From positions 304,739,027-304,803,026 of the forward strand of contig CM071568.1 of the NCBI GenBank assembly GCA_036426205.1: a stretch of 64,000 nt of DNA, given 5' to 3'. This DNA comes from Ascaphus truei. Its lineage: Eukaryota; Chordata; Amphibia; Anura; Ascaphidae. Every line of letters begins with the position of its first letter. Position 1 is the stretch's first letter. The notes under the pieces were generated by a model that saw only the letters and a list, made by a program, of their open reading frames with translations, was not told the origin of the DNA and ran no database searches. Shown piece after piece: positions 32,011-42,900 of this stretch. A program made the position numbers and the translations under genes.

Positions 32011-32402
32011 ATTGTATTTTAAACCGCCGAGATGTAGACTGAATCAGTTTTTCTTTTTTGTACATTAAGTCGTATATTCCCGACAATCAGGATTCCAAAA
32101 GTGTGGAAAGAACATTCACTGAATTCTACCATTATTAATTTGTATCGCACTCCTCTACACTCCACTAAGACAGCACTAGCAAGTGGCCAGCGACCCGTTT
32201 CCAGGGACAACGCAACGACACGTGTGTTTGTCTGAATATAGGCTTTGTATTTAGCCTCAAAGAAGGAGGAGCAAAACAGAGCGTATCTTCAGCATATAAA
32301 CGGTTAACAAAAACATAAGTCGTTGAGGCGGGATTTTCCCTTTTCCCCAGCAAGGGCTAGTCAAGTCCATGATACACAGGAGCAAGAGTTCCCATATAAA
32401 CA
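32011..32402. other. Unassigned intron sequence
   Basis: No readable gene or repeat found; a short HIS/H3-like impression does not hold up. Confidence 0.3.
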
Positions 32403-32407
32403 GACCT

Positions 32408-32625
32408 TTGGTGCAGTCTTCTCCCCCCAGAGTTGCAGACAGGACCCCAGAGCACTGAGAGCTATAGACTTTTAAAACACTTTAATGAGCCAGGTGAGCA
32501 GGTTAATCAAGTCAGCTAGTTCTCAGACTGAGATTTACCTGATCGGTGCTGTGCTCAACCTTTAAACATACATCTCCCATGCATAACTATCAGATGGGGA
32601 ATCCACCCTGTCACAGACCTACTCA
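32408..32625. mobile_element. Short solo LTR (218 bp)
   Basis: Flanked by GACCT at 32,403-32,407 and 32,626-32,630. Ends in ccaccctgtcaca, like the 505-bp LTR at 21,440-21,944, including the tctcccatgcataact words; starts ttggtgcag, so the TG start is altered. Possibly an internally deleted member of that family. Confidence 0.55.
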
Positions 32626-32639
32626 CAGCAAAGTCTTAG

Positions 32640-32715
32640 GGTCAGTGCTCCCTTCTAATTCGCCTGGATCTCTGCTAGTTTCGACACTGTTGATCACTCC
32701 CTTCTCTTGAACATT
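32640..32715 (+). mobile_element. L2-type LINE fragment, RT motif A
   Basis: Reads (A)SFDTVDHSLLLNIMHSIG, the same motif as [20 protein letters not shown] in the other L2 copies. Cut at ~32,735 by unrelated sequence. Confidence 0.7.
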
Positions 32716-32734
32716 ATGCACTCCATTGGCCCAC

Positions 32735-33261
32735 GTCTGTAATGGATGCTTGCCACAAACCAGACAGGAGCGCAAGGCCGAGGTGGGGATTAGAAAGCAC
32801 CAACCTAGAGACGCGAGATTGCATCCGGTGTGCAGGTTCGTAGTCGTGGATAGCCAGGTCAGGGTAGGAGAATGTAGGATAGTTGAAGGCAAGCCAAGGT
32901 CGAGGATTGGATAGTAGATGGAAACAAGGCAATGCAGGACAAGGTGAGGCAACAGTGAATGTGACTAGCACACGTCACAAGGGTTATGCTTGGCCAACTT
33001 CCTGGTGGAAGAGGCTGAGCCTAAATAGCAGTGACACGGGAGTGACCTGGTAATCATGAGGGAATAGATGACGATACGAAAGATCAACGACGGACACCTG
33101 GTGATGGGTTTATTTAACAGGACTTTATGGACTTTAAAGTTTATGCCATTAACTCTTGAGAAAGGCCCTGTGAGGCCGAAACGTCACGTCGGTCTATTGG
33201 CAATAAATGTGCAATTTATACTCTCTCCTGTCCCGTGTCTCCAACTGTCTCTCTGCAATCT
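32735..33261. mobile_element. LTR- or Penelope-like insertion in the L2 fragment
   Basis: Separates two L2 pieces. Begins tgtaatggatgcttgcc; right part contains ttgagaaaggccctgtgaggccgaaac followed by an aataaa. The GC-rich middle (ggtcagggtaggagaatgtagg) looks LTR-like. I could not define a target duplication. Confidence 0.45.
33155..33181 (+). ncRNA. Degenerate hammerhead-like motif
   Basis: ttgagaaaGGCC-ctgtga-GGCC-GAAA: a four-pair stem II (33,164-33,167 with 33,174-33,177) followed by GAAA at 33,178-33,181. The CUGANGA box is imperfect (cttgaga), so I expect no activity. Compare 50,604-50,630. Confidence 0.3.
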
Positions 33262-34220
33262 CCTCCTGAATGTCTTGCAATCTCCTCCTGAATGTCTCAC
33301 CGCTACCTGAAGCTTAAAATGTCCAAAACAGATTGAATAATCTTTCCCCCTTCCGTTGCCTGCACTACACCGACACTCTCCCCCACTTTCAATAATGCCA
33401 CAATCTCCTCAATACCTCAAGCCTGCTGTGTAGGGGTCATCTTTGACTCTGATCTCTCCTTCATTCCTCATTCAGTCCCTCATTCAATCCTGCCATCTCC
33501 ACCTTCGAAATATTGTCAAGATACGCCCTTTTCTCGTTCATGATGAAACTAAAATCCTAATCCACTCATTCATCATGTCCTGCCTCGATTACTGCAATCT
33601 TTTTTTAGTTGACATTCCCCTTATCCACCTATCCCAACTCGAATCCATCCAAAATGTTGCTGCTCGACTCATCTACCTCGCTCACCACCCCACTTCTTAC
33701 ACTCCACTACGCATATTCCTACACTGTCTTCTAGAATTAATTTATAACCCTTTTAATGACTTACAAAGGCCTCAAACACTGCCCCCTCCTGACATTTCAG
33801 CCCTCATCCACCAATATATACCTAAACTCCCCCTACTTTCTTCCTATGACATCCACCTTAGTACCTCCTCTAACTCCCGCCTGCTAGACTTCTCCCATGC
33901 TGCCCCCTCTCTCTGGAATTCCCCACCGCATACCATCAGACTCTCCCCCAATTTTCAGATGTTTAAAAACGCCCTAAAAACTCACCAAACCCATAGGGAT
34001 TAGCTGTGTGGCTGGTCCAATTTTCACCCTATGTAACATCCCACCCAAAAAATCTTAATGGCTTCAGCTGTCAGACTGTGCCCTATTCTAACCTGAGCCA
34101 CACCTTGTCCTACAATGAGCAGCCACCTTCTTGTTTCAACATTGTCCCTCGATCCCTCTACATTGTAAGCTCTCACGAGCGGGGCCTTATTACTTCTCTG
34201 AATCTGTGCATGTTTGTCCT
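33262..34220 (+). mobile_element. L2-type LINE fragment, C-terminal RT part
   Basis: Frames give YLKLKMSKTD (cf. [10 protein letters not shown]), GVIFDSDLSF, HLRNIVKIRPFLVHDETK, MSCLDYCNLFLVDIPLIHLS, QLESIQNVAARLIYLAHHPT and SLWNSPPHTIRLSPNFQMFK, the usual order at the end of L2 ORF2. The 3' part ends where a minus-strand L1 poly(A) begins at ~34,226. Confidence 0.8.
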
Positions 34221-34225
34221 CCCTT

Positions 34226-36480
34226 TTTTTTTTTTTCAACTCAAAAAAATTTTTATTGACATTTTTTCAAACAGAGAAATACAGAAATAAAACATCAGTG
34301 AATGGGTATTGGGAGGGGATGAGGGGGGCAGGGTAGACACACACAAATAAAAAAAATAGGGAGAGGAGGCGGAGGGGAACGATAGCATATCAGGGGAGCA
34401 ACGGATTCGGGACTTTACACATATATAACTTAGTTTGCGGTTTCAGTCTAGGAAGACCCCTGCTCTTGCCTCGGGACCCCTTTCTAAGGAGCCTTGTTCT
34501 CCGTATACCCTCAGTTTAGTTGACAGTTTGAATTAATGCCAGGTGGGCCTATGGCATGTCCCAACCTGTTTCAGATGACTGGGAGCCATAGATTATAGAC
34601 ATAAAGAGCCTAAATCCACATATGGACTAACTGCATGTGAGATCCAGGGTTGCCAGACTTTTGGGAAGTTATGGCATGTGTCGTTCAGGAAACTACTTAG
34701 TTTTCCCATCATACATATGAACCGTAGCTTATTCCTGATGACCTGAATTGGCAGTAACTTGTTTTGTTTCCACAAGCTCGCTATGGAACACCTAGCTGCT
34801 GTAACAATGGGGGTTATTAATTTATTTCCGGCGCTTGTGTGATCATGGAGTGAACAAAGGTTGCATTCTATTCTGCTCTCCTATTAAGTTTTATTAGTAA
34901 ATGGTAATCATGGTGCAATAGAGGTAGATAGCATATATTAACAAATTGATCCCAAAGGATCAAGAAAGACCCTCCAAAGATGCACTCTATGATAAGTGTA
35001 CTGATATATGGTTTGATCAGCCAACTATTGTATTCTCCTAGGAGTAGGGTCTGTATAAAATCCAAAAATACAATTTTAATACATCAAAAATAATGTGACA
35101 TAGTGAAAAATATATAAAATAATAAAATCCCCGTAGCGGAGTAGTGGAAATTCTCTTTGATATAGGGGCAAATGTGGAATATTTTTAACCTTATAGGTTT
35201 TCAGGCCAATTTCTACTGCGACAACCAGATAAATATGTTTACTATGAAGCATATAGTTGATTAACTGTTAGTGACACTGGGTATCCTTCTCTGATTGATT
35301 GTAACTCCAGAAACCATAAATATTCTATTATGACACACAAAACTGCTAACATAGATAGGACATATTAGTCCAATACATTAACCCATCATGCTTGTACATA
35401 TGTGTCTGAATAAATGGTTAAATTAAGGACATATGGAATCCCTGGTGTCTGGGCTAATGGTACCTGGATTCTACCACAATGGGTAAAAATGAACTTGGTA
35501 CAGATTAGCCTATTTTTAACAAGCAGCATCTCTATTTTGGGGACTACTGAGAACTATAACAATGTTTACTTTTGCAAATAGATACTTGTGACATTGAGAT
35601 CTGTTAGGATATATCATGACTTACAATCAGAGAAGGATACCTAATGTCACAAACAGTTAATCAACTATATGCTTCATAGTAAACATATTTATTTATCTGG
35701 TTGTCGCAGTAGAAATTGGGCTGAAAACCTATAAGGTTAAAAATATTCCACATTTGCCCCTATATCAAAGAGAATTTCCACTACTCCACTACGGGGATTT
35801 TATTATTTTATATATTTTTCACCATGTCACATTATTTTTGATGTAATAAAATGTTACTATTTTTGGATTTTATACAGGCCCTACTCCTAGGAGAATACAA
35901 TAGTTGGCTGATCAAACCATATATTAGTACACTTATCATAGAGTGCATCTTTGGAGGGTCTTTCTTGATCCTTTGGGATCAATTTGTTAATATGTGATCA
36001 TGGAGTGACCTGTTCAACAGGAATAGCCACGGGTCTAGGGAGAAGTCAGATCCCAAGATCTGCTGGAGCCAGGTTCTCACCTTCCTCCATAGCTCCTGCA
36101 CCCGGGGGCAGGACCACCACATATGTAGGAGAGACGCTACTTCACCGTAACCCTTAGGGCACAGAGGGGAATAGCCTGTTACATATTTAGTGATATTTTC
36201 AGGGGTGTTATATCAACGAGTCATAACTTAACATAAACGTTTTCTCGGATTGTCGAACAAACTAAGCTTTTAGTTACTGACTCAAAGATATTCTCCCAGT
36301 CGTCACCCTACAGTTCCTCCCCCAGATCATTCTCCCACTTCCTCGTGAATCCCAGCTTTTCCTGGGATTCTCCGACTGGTAGAGAAAATTGCCTACACAA
36401 CTCTGAAATAAGCCTCTGGTGAGAATCTGCTCTCAAGATTGCTTCAAAAATCCAGGGGGAGCATGGGAGAAATACAAACG
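34226..36480 (-). mobile_element. Tx1-like L1 3' part with poly(A), carrying a later insertion
   Basis: The minus strand gives RKWENDLGEEL, PKGYGEVASLLHMWWSCPRV, LQQILGSDFSLDPWLFLLNR, then (across the insertion) SLHDHTSAGNKLI and LWKQNKLLPIQVIRNKLRFI to SPYVDLGSLCL-stop, the end of L1 ORF2. A T-rich run at 34,226-34,237 is its poly(A). Inserted in the L2 fragment; interrupted by 34,854-35,992. Confidence 0.8.
34854..35992. mobile_element. 1.14-kb insertion with long inverted arms and a 16-bp target duplication
   Basis: tgtgatcatggagtga occurs at 34,838-34,853 and at 35,993-36,008, exactly bounding the insert; removing it restores the L1 reading NRSLHDHTSAG. Inside, ~370-bp arms (34,932-35,304 and 35,621-35,992) are inverted copies with few differences, around a ~315-bp loop. 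Left of the first arm are 78 bases of single-copy sequence. No coding capacity. A 16-bp duplication suggests target-primed insertion rather than a cut-and-paste DNA transposon. Confidence 0.8.
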
Positions 36481-37234
36481 ACAAGAAAAAGCACAACTAA
36501 GTGCAGATGTTTTTCTAATAAGTGACTAGATATTCGTATCTTGGCTCCTGTGTAATTCCTACTCACAATGTAGTAATATAATTAGGGCATATCACAAACG
36601 TGGCAGTCTTCGGAGTATCAGGAAGTTGGTACCTCAGTAAAAAGAGAGAATAGGGACCATTGCGCAGATCGAATGAAAGTATTTTTATAGATTAAAAACA
36701 GATAAAAAATGCATTTGCGTGGTGTGCATAATATAAAAGCGTGTCCCACAATTTGTGTATAAAATACTTGGCATCACGATAATCTCACCGCCACCGCTCT
36801 GTCGTGGGTTGCTGATACCGGCACTGGGTCCCCAGCTGCGCTGGTCATTCTCCTCCGGGTCCCTGGTGTCTCCTCCGTGCCTCTCCAACTTGCCTCGCTA
36901 GTATCTCGCTGCACCAGCATCTACCTGAGTCCCGACACGTCACTTCTGGTAAGGGCAACGTCCCATCCGGTCACGGACTTCTGCTAGGTACTGCACCGAC
37001 ACACTTTATTCAAGCAAATACCCAGTATGTACCTGGCAGATACCTGGAATGCGCCGCTCCTCACCTCTGACAAGCCCCGTTGCGTTTGCCTTCCCAGCCT
37101 GGGTTCATGCCTGGCTGACGGGCGGCTGATCTGTTAAATGATTAGGATTTAATAGGCTGCAATGCTTCGCGTGTCTACCAGATGGCATAAATTCATGAAT
37201 TGTAATGCAGTATATATATATACTGTGCAGTATT
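36450..37234. mobile_element. Penelope pseudo-LTR-like repeat, second copy
   Basis: Shares word order with 16,220-16,560 (see there), followed by GC-rich sequence (tcctccgggtccctggtgtctcc) and an upstream-like part. No coding region. Confidence 0.4.
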
Positions 37235-37405
37235 GCAGCCAGCGGGAATAAAATGCTTCAATCCCTGCTTGGAAAATACCTCAATGCACTCGGGCAGAAA
37301 ACAGTCACAAACCTCAATACACCCGGATATACCCGAATTCGTGGGACTAGCCGAGCTCGAATAAAGTGTGTCGCCAGTGTAACGCGTTTTACTGTTGCTA
37401 CGAGT
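37235..37405. mobile_element. GC-rich miniature element, copy 1 of 3
   Basis: Ends gactagccgagctcgaataaagtgtgtcgcc, matching 59,455-59,488 (actagccgcactcgaataaatcgtgtcgcc) and the inverted start at 54,494. Left part gcgggaataaaatgc resembles gagtttattcgagc inverted. Partial palindromic design; family unclassified. Confidence 0.55.
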
Positions 37406-37889
37406 GTCTGAGAGGCTCACCCTCTATACATATTGCTTTTCCAAGCTTCGTCAGGCATCTGCTCTCAGACAGAGTCTTTTAAATAATTAGACAGAGTTTG
37501 TGGGCTGAATTTTAGCAAAAGGCCCTAATCTGAAGGTAACGGAAGATTTCCCCTGACAGAATTCCTCTATCCTTTACCATTTTTCAAAGGGAATCACCTT
37601 AAGATTTTGACTGATATCACAGAGTCTGCTAATATTTGCTTTCCTAATCGGATTGTAGTTGTAGCTTTGGGGAGCGCAGGTTTCACCATTATAAAAAAAC
37701 ATAGAAATACTACAATAGTGCAATAAGTTCCAAAATTATGTGACTTCTAGGTATCAGCCAAAAATGGGGACTCACACTTTCCCAGGAAATAGATGGCAGT
37801 TTCTGCACTGGTGTAGTCTTAGATGTCTTCAATGTCAGGTGAATAACAGGGATCTCTGCATTGTGTTCTTCAATAAAACAAAGATGACA
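37406..37889. other. Unassigned, probably Penelope pseudo-LTR remnant
   Basis: Minus strand holds ctgacgaagcttgg near 37,444-37,457 and taaaacgcgttacac at 37,378-37,392, words used in Penelope hammerhead regions, but they are too far apart for a folded core. Nothing else recognised. Confidence 0.35.
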
Positions 37890-38715
37890 ATTTAGTGCAA
37901 CCTTGTTTGTTCAATAGGAATATGTATTAGACGGAGGCGGAGAGCCTCCCTGTGATAGTCATCCCTATGCTGCACTACAACTGACCCCCCCGTCCGCATT
38001 TTGATAATGAAAGATTTATTGGCCTCAAGGTCTCGAAGGGCCTTAATTTCTCCCATAGTCAAATTATTCCCATGATGAATATTTTTAGGTGGATCAAACA
38101 TGAAACCCTTGTGTCAAAGAATGAGATCCCTCTCAACTAAACTTTCATAAGTGGAAAGAGATGTTCCGTTAATGAATGAAGGAAAGGAGTGGGACTTTCT
38201 TTTTGGACCAGAATCCTTTCTACCTCGGAATCTGTCTAGATCATTATCCTCAAAGCCAATCCCACCGAACTCCTCCATATCTTGAATCGCACAATAATCT
38301 CTGAAAGAGAAAAGATTAAGATTATTATCCAGAGGTTCTTCATCTTCACAATCTGTAAATGAAATAGTATTAAAAATAGGTGCATCCTTACTACTGAAAC
38401 TTCTTAATGGTACATTTTCTAACAAATTTGTGAAGATCAACCACTGTGTTGAATACGTGAAAATTTGTATATGGGGCATATTTTAACCCCTTGTTTAACA
38501 GTGATAATTAATCTTCTTAACTCAATATCAGAGATATTAATGACCCCACTATAAATCAAAAGTTCATCTTTCGCTTCTTTGGAAATCCCTTGCTCCGTTC
38601 TTTTGTTGCCAGGGTGGTAGACCTCGGGAAGGGCGCTATTCGGATTCAGCGAGCAATTATCCATCAAAAGCGACCAGAAGGGGGATGTTGATCCAGGGAG
38701 TAATCTGATATCCAA
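37890..38715 (-). pseudogene. Penelope-like element, N-terminal ORF2 fragment
   Basis: Minus strand: INISDIELRRLIITVKQGVK, ICPIYKF, FSFRDYCAIQDMEEFGG, FINGTSLSTYESLVERDLI, then FDPPKNIHHGNNLTMGEIKA and VVVQHRDDYHREALRL. The last block corresponds to NLTKEENQALMNIKN and IVLQDRADYLCEAHRL of the 46-49 kb element, with TGG where that has DKGG. Diverged, different subfamily; the catalytic RT part is absent. Confidence 0.75.
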
Positions 38716-38721
38716 TATTTG

Positions 38722-38915
38722 GAGTCAGGAAGGAATTTATTTCCCCCCTTTGAGATAGCATTACTTACATGATATTTCACTGGGGATTTTTGTTTGCCTT
38801 CTTCTTGATCAATATACTGTAAATATGAATATATGAAAAGTATCTGTAGTCTAAATTTAGCATAGGTTGAACTTGATGGACATATGTCTTTTCAACCTCA
38901 CCTACTATGTAATAC
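38722..38915 (+). mobile_element. CR1 3' end fragment
   Basis: gagtcaggaaggaatttatttcccc, ggggatttttgtttgcctt, tgatcaatatactg and aaatttagcataggttgaacttgatgg match the reverse complement of 6,150-6,300 of the long CR1. Ends caacctcacctactatgtaata. Present in the gene 2 intron only. Confidence 0.85.
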
Positions 38916-39140
38916 AGTAATAAATACATATAATTTGTATCAAAATTAATGCACTGAGCGTTGCCAGAAACAAATTTCAGGGCTTTGGGGACCACCACCA
39001 AAACACCTGGATATAGAGTGAAGAGAATATTGGGATAATTAAGTAGTGATAAAGTCAATTCTGCAGATTATTTTGGTAGTCATTTTGTTTACAGATTTGA
39101 AAATATTTGAGTTCAATGTCTTTTGTTCTTCTTCTGTTAG
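38916..39140 (+). other. Intron end of gene 2, homologous to gene 1
   Basis: See 5,122-5,420. The acceptor is ttgttcttcttctgttag, ending at 39,140. Confidence 0.75.
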
Positions 39141-40492
39141 AGGACTGCCTGAATGAGGAGCAAAACAGGAAGTCTGATATCTCCGAAAGCTGGCTGACTC
39201 CCCACTGGCCAGAAGTGCCAACAACCAATGATTTCTGCCACATGTTGAACACGTACAAGGAACCAATGCCACATGATGGCAAATTTACAGATCTTGGACA
39301 GCACACAGCAGAGACTGACTCGAAGTATGGGTCAAGCAAAATATATGGGAGAGATTCAAGAAGAAACTGTAGTGCTCAGCTTTCTTTCTGTTGTGAATGT
39401 GGGAAAAGTTTCTCACTGGATAGGAACCTACTCACACACCTTTGTGTCCACACTAGAGAGCAACCCTTTAGCTGTACAAACTGTGGCAGAAGTATTTTAT
39501 TGAAGGGCAAACTCCTTTCACACCAGAGGATTGACACCGCGGATAAATCTTTTAGTTGTACAGAGTGTGAGAAACAGTTCAGTAGTAAGGGGAACCTCTT
39601 AAGACACCAGAATGTTCATACAGGGGAGAAACGTTTTACATGTGCAGCATGTGGGAAACAATTCAGTAGTAAGGAATACCTCCTCCAACACCAGAATATT
39701 CATACAGGGGAGAAACCTTTCACCTGTATGGAGTGTGGGAAAAGCTTTTCACAGAAGAGCCGCCTTCTCTCACACTACAGGATTCATACAGGAGAGAAAC
39801 CTTTCACATGTACAGAGTGTGGGAAACAATTCAGTGAAAAGTGCATCCTTCTCAAACACCAGAGGATTCATACAGGGGAGAAACCTTTCACATGTACAGA
39901 GTGTGGGAAAGGCTTTTCACAGAAGAGCGATCTCTTAATACACCACAGGATTCATACAGGGGAGAAACCTTCCACGTGTACAGAGTGTGGGAAAAGCTTT
40001 TCACAGAAGAGCCACCTCCTCACACACTACAGGGTTCATACAGGAGAAAAACCTTTCACATGTACAGAGTGCGGGAAACAATTCCGTGAAAAGAGCATCC
40101 TCCTCCAACACCAGAGGAGTCATACAGGGGAGAAACCTTTCACATGTACGGAGTGTGGGAAAAGCTTTTCACAGAAAAGCGACCTCCTCATACATGAGCG
40201 AGTTCACACAGGGGAGAAACCTTTCACATGTACAGTGTGTGGGAAACCATTCCGTATTAAGAAAAATCTCCTTGATCACGAGAAGATTCACACAGGGGAG
40301 AAACCTTTCACATGTACAGAGTGTGGGAAAAGCTTTTCATGGACGAGATGCCTCCTCCGACACAAAAGGATTCACACAGGGGTGAAAGAATTCACCTGTG
40401 CAGAGTGTGGGAAACAATTTAGTAGTAAGGAATACCTTCTCAAACACCAGAATATTCATACAGTGGATAAACCATTGTCTTATTCAGAGTAG
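39141..40492 (+). CDS. C2H2 zinc-finger protein gene 2, terminal finger exon
   Basis: Probable nuclear DNA-binding protein. Starts after ttctgttag in phase 1: (E)DCLNEEQNRKSDISESW. About 80 residues of acidic linker (PHDGKFTDLGQHTAETDS is shared with gene 1) precede 13 finger units with TGEKP linkers. The second unit has lost its last ligand (HQRID); the other twelve keep C2H2. Finger contact positions differ from gene 1 (for example SQKSRLLSH, SEKCILLKH, RIKKNLLDH), so a different target is expected. Terminates LSYSE-TAG at 40,492, beside a repeat insertion. No effector domain seen in this exon; upstream charged modules are in exons C and D. Confidence 0.92.
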
Positions 40493-40790
40493 GATTGGGT
40501 AATATACCAATAGCATACTGTAATAATACAGTGGTAATAAAAATGGCTGGTAACTCGAAACTTACCATTATTTTTTACCATGATATTCATATCTACTGAC
40601 TGCAGAGAACTGAGTGGGGGCGGGTAGGAGAGAGAGAGAGAGAGAGAGAGAGAGTGAGTGAGTGGGGGCGGGTCTGGGAGAGAGAAATGGGAGCGGATCT
40701 GGGAGGTAAGGAGGGGGGTAGGTCTTGATGCACCATGACTCAAATTCTGCAGCTTCAAGGAATTCTCCTGCCTTTAAACTCACACTCTCC
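40493..40790 (+). repeat. Repeat inserted after the fingers of gene 2
   Basis: Counterpart of 3,343-3,640 (same order of words). It holds a (ga)n run at ~40,629-40,655 absent from gene 1. AATAAA at 40,535-40,540 could serve as a poly(A) signal. Confidence 0.65.
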
Positions 40791-40984
40791 CTCTTAACCG
40801 CTTCGTTCCCTTCCTCTCTTCTATGACTCAAACACATGACTTTCAGCCCCCTCCTCCCCCTTCCCCTTTAATCCCCATAAATGTGTCGAGGAAAGCTTGG
40901 TCTCTCTTGCATCTTTTGGGTAATTGTCATGATAAGTTACTTAATATCGTTATTGTGGGGAGATTTTTTTTATCATCGCCAAAC
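40791..40984. other. Short unassigned sequence
   Basis: C-rich then AT-rich; nothing recognised. Confidence 0.3.
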
Positions 40985-41545
40985 CCTAGTTCAGAGTGTG
41001 GGAAATAATGAATTACAAAGTGTGACCTCCTGACACACCAGAGGATTCACACTGGAGTGAAACCATGTGCTTGTTTATAGGGTAGAAAACAATTCAGTAA
41101 TAATGGAGAACACCTATCACACCCAACAATATTTACACAGGAGAAACCATTTCCTTATTCAAAGTGGGAAATAATTCAGTGTTAAGGTTCACATCTTTAG
41201 ACACCAATGGATTCATGCAGGGGAGAAACATTTCACATGGAGAGTACAGAGTATAGGACAAGCTTTTCTTGGATGAACAACCTCCGCACACACCACGGGA
41301 TTCACATAGGGTAAAAAAAAAAAATAGCCTTTACAGAGGGTGATAAACCTTTCTATGCTAAGTGGGCCCCCTTGTTACACCAGCAGATTTACACAAGAAA
41401 TAAACTTTTTAATTGTACAGTGTGTAGGAAATCATTCAGTACACAGGGGCCCCTGAACACACCTGACGATTTACACAAGGGAGAAATATTTTGCTTGTAG
41501 AAATCAATTCAGTCAAAGTAGGAAGCTCCTCAGACCGGCAGGGTT
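40985..41545 (+). pseudogene. Relic C2H2 fingers downstream of gene 2
   Basis: Decayed finger words at 84-bp spacing: cagagtgtgggaaataatg, cacaccagaggattcacac, ggagaaaccatttccttattc, ggattcatgcaggggagaaac, gtgtaggaaatcattcag. At least six finger-length units with frame breaks and stops. Homologous to the relic after gene 1 (2,690-2,860), where fewer remain. Confidence 0.8.
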
Positions 41546-42900
41546 TGGCTGGGGGTTGGTTATTAGGTGCATGCTGCTGTGTGACTGACTGAACTAACCC
41601 TTGTCTCTGTGTCCACAGTCCACTCCCTGGGTACTGCGTAGGTCTATAGATCAAACATTTATACATTTACTTAATAGAGCTTGTAGTTTAACCGTTAAGT
41701 ATCCATATCTGATAGACTGAACTGACCCCTGTCTGTGCACTAACCAGTCCACTCCCTGGGTTATGGCCTTCCTTGCCTCAGCGGCCACTGTGCTGTTTAT
41801 TATATAAATGATTGAATAATAATATTAATAACAACAATATTGATAATTAGTTTCAAGGAGGGTTAAACTTCTGCACATTTCATGTCTCTCATTCTCGGCA
41901 CCTAGTGTGCAGCCCAGGTCACTGAGTGAGGGCAGCAGCAGCCACTGCCATCCCATTACTAGAGTTGCCACATTGGTATTCTCCCACTGCCAGTATCAAA
42001 GCAACAGCAGCACAGACCATAACTAACCAGGCCAGCAAATCAAGAACACAAAGTGCAAACGCTGCAGAAAGTCGGGGACTGTATTATAGTCTCATGCAGT
42101 ATCTCACACACTGTGTGTGCGTGTGTATATGTGTACAGTATGTATGGCTGCTATCTACAGTATACATATATGCACTTCACTTAGAGAAGAGACGGAGTCT
42201 GAAGGAGATAGGACAACAGGAACATTTACAGATTTATTATATAGCAATACATAACATATGCCTATTATACTACAGTTTATGATTAAATTACTAGTTATGT
42301 AGTTTATTATTGTTATTTGTTACATGGTATAACCCCGTCCAGTGTGTCCAAGTCAATATATACACCAGTTCTCTGACCCCGCCACGTCCGTGCCACCAGC
42401 AATTAATAATAAAAAATATATATAATTAGTATTTAATTGGGTTGCTTGCTTTTAGGCTGCCTGCTGGTTGTGTTGTTGTAGCCAATACCATTAACCAGGT
42501 CAAACATTTCTAATATTTACTAAATAAAAGTGGTAGCACTAATTACTTGTGACTGACTGGACTGCCCTCTGTCTGTGTGTCCGCTTATGCCTTTTCCACT
42601 CGCCTGGCTCACTCAGTGGCCTTATTTTTTGTATGTGTGTATAGTATATATTTAGGTTTATACTACTGTAACCAGTTGATTAGTATAGTTATAAAGTATA
42701 TTTATTTCATAATTGCTAGTGGAGTGCCTGGTGGTGGTGGTGGGGGAGGGGGGCTGGGGTTTATGGTTGGTGAACTGTGTGCTGACTGCCAGTGCCAGGC
42801 AGGCAAGCAGGGCTACTATACAGTATAGCAGCATATCATCTGCGTTTGTCTGTCTAGGCTAGCTAGTAGCTTGCCTAGTATAGCACTAGTGTATATGTGT
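41546..42900. other. Gene-free stretch with a dispersed short motif
   Basis: The word gactgaact(a/g)accc.tgtctgtg followed by ccactccctggg occurs at ~41,585, ~41,720 and in weaker form at ~42,555. Rest is AT-rich; a gt/ta-rich patch at 42,110-42,170. No coding frame recognised. Confidence 0.4.

Noticed and set aside
32019..32353. Possible histone-like or other conserved small proteins
   Set aside because: No motif could be confirmed in any frame.
33155..33181. A working hammerhead ribozyme here
   Set aside because: The CUGANGA box is imperfect; kept only as a degenerate motif.
37378..37457. Hammerhead core from ctgacga and aaacgcg words
   Set aside because: The two halves are separated by ~60 bases without a supporting stem.
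39612..40385. Alternative-frame ORFs in the finger exons
   Set aside because: The 84-bp finger repeat keeps several frames open; only the C2H2 frame has protein-like content.
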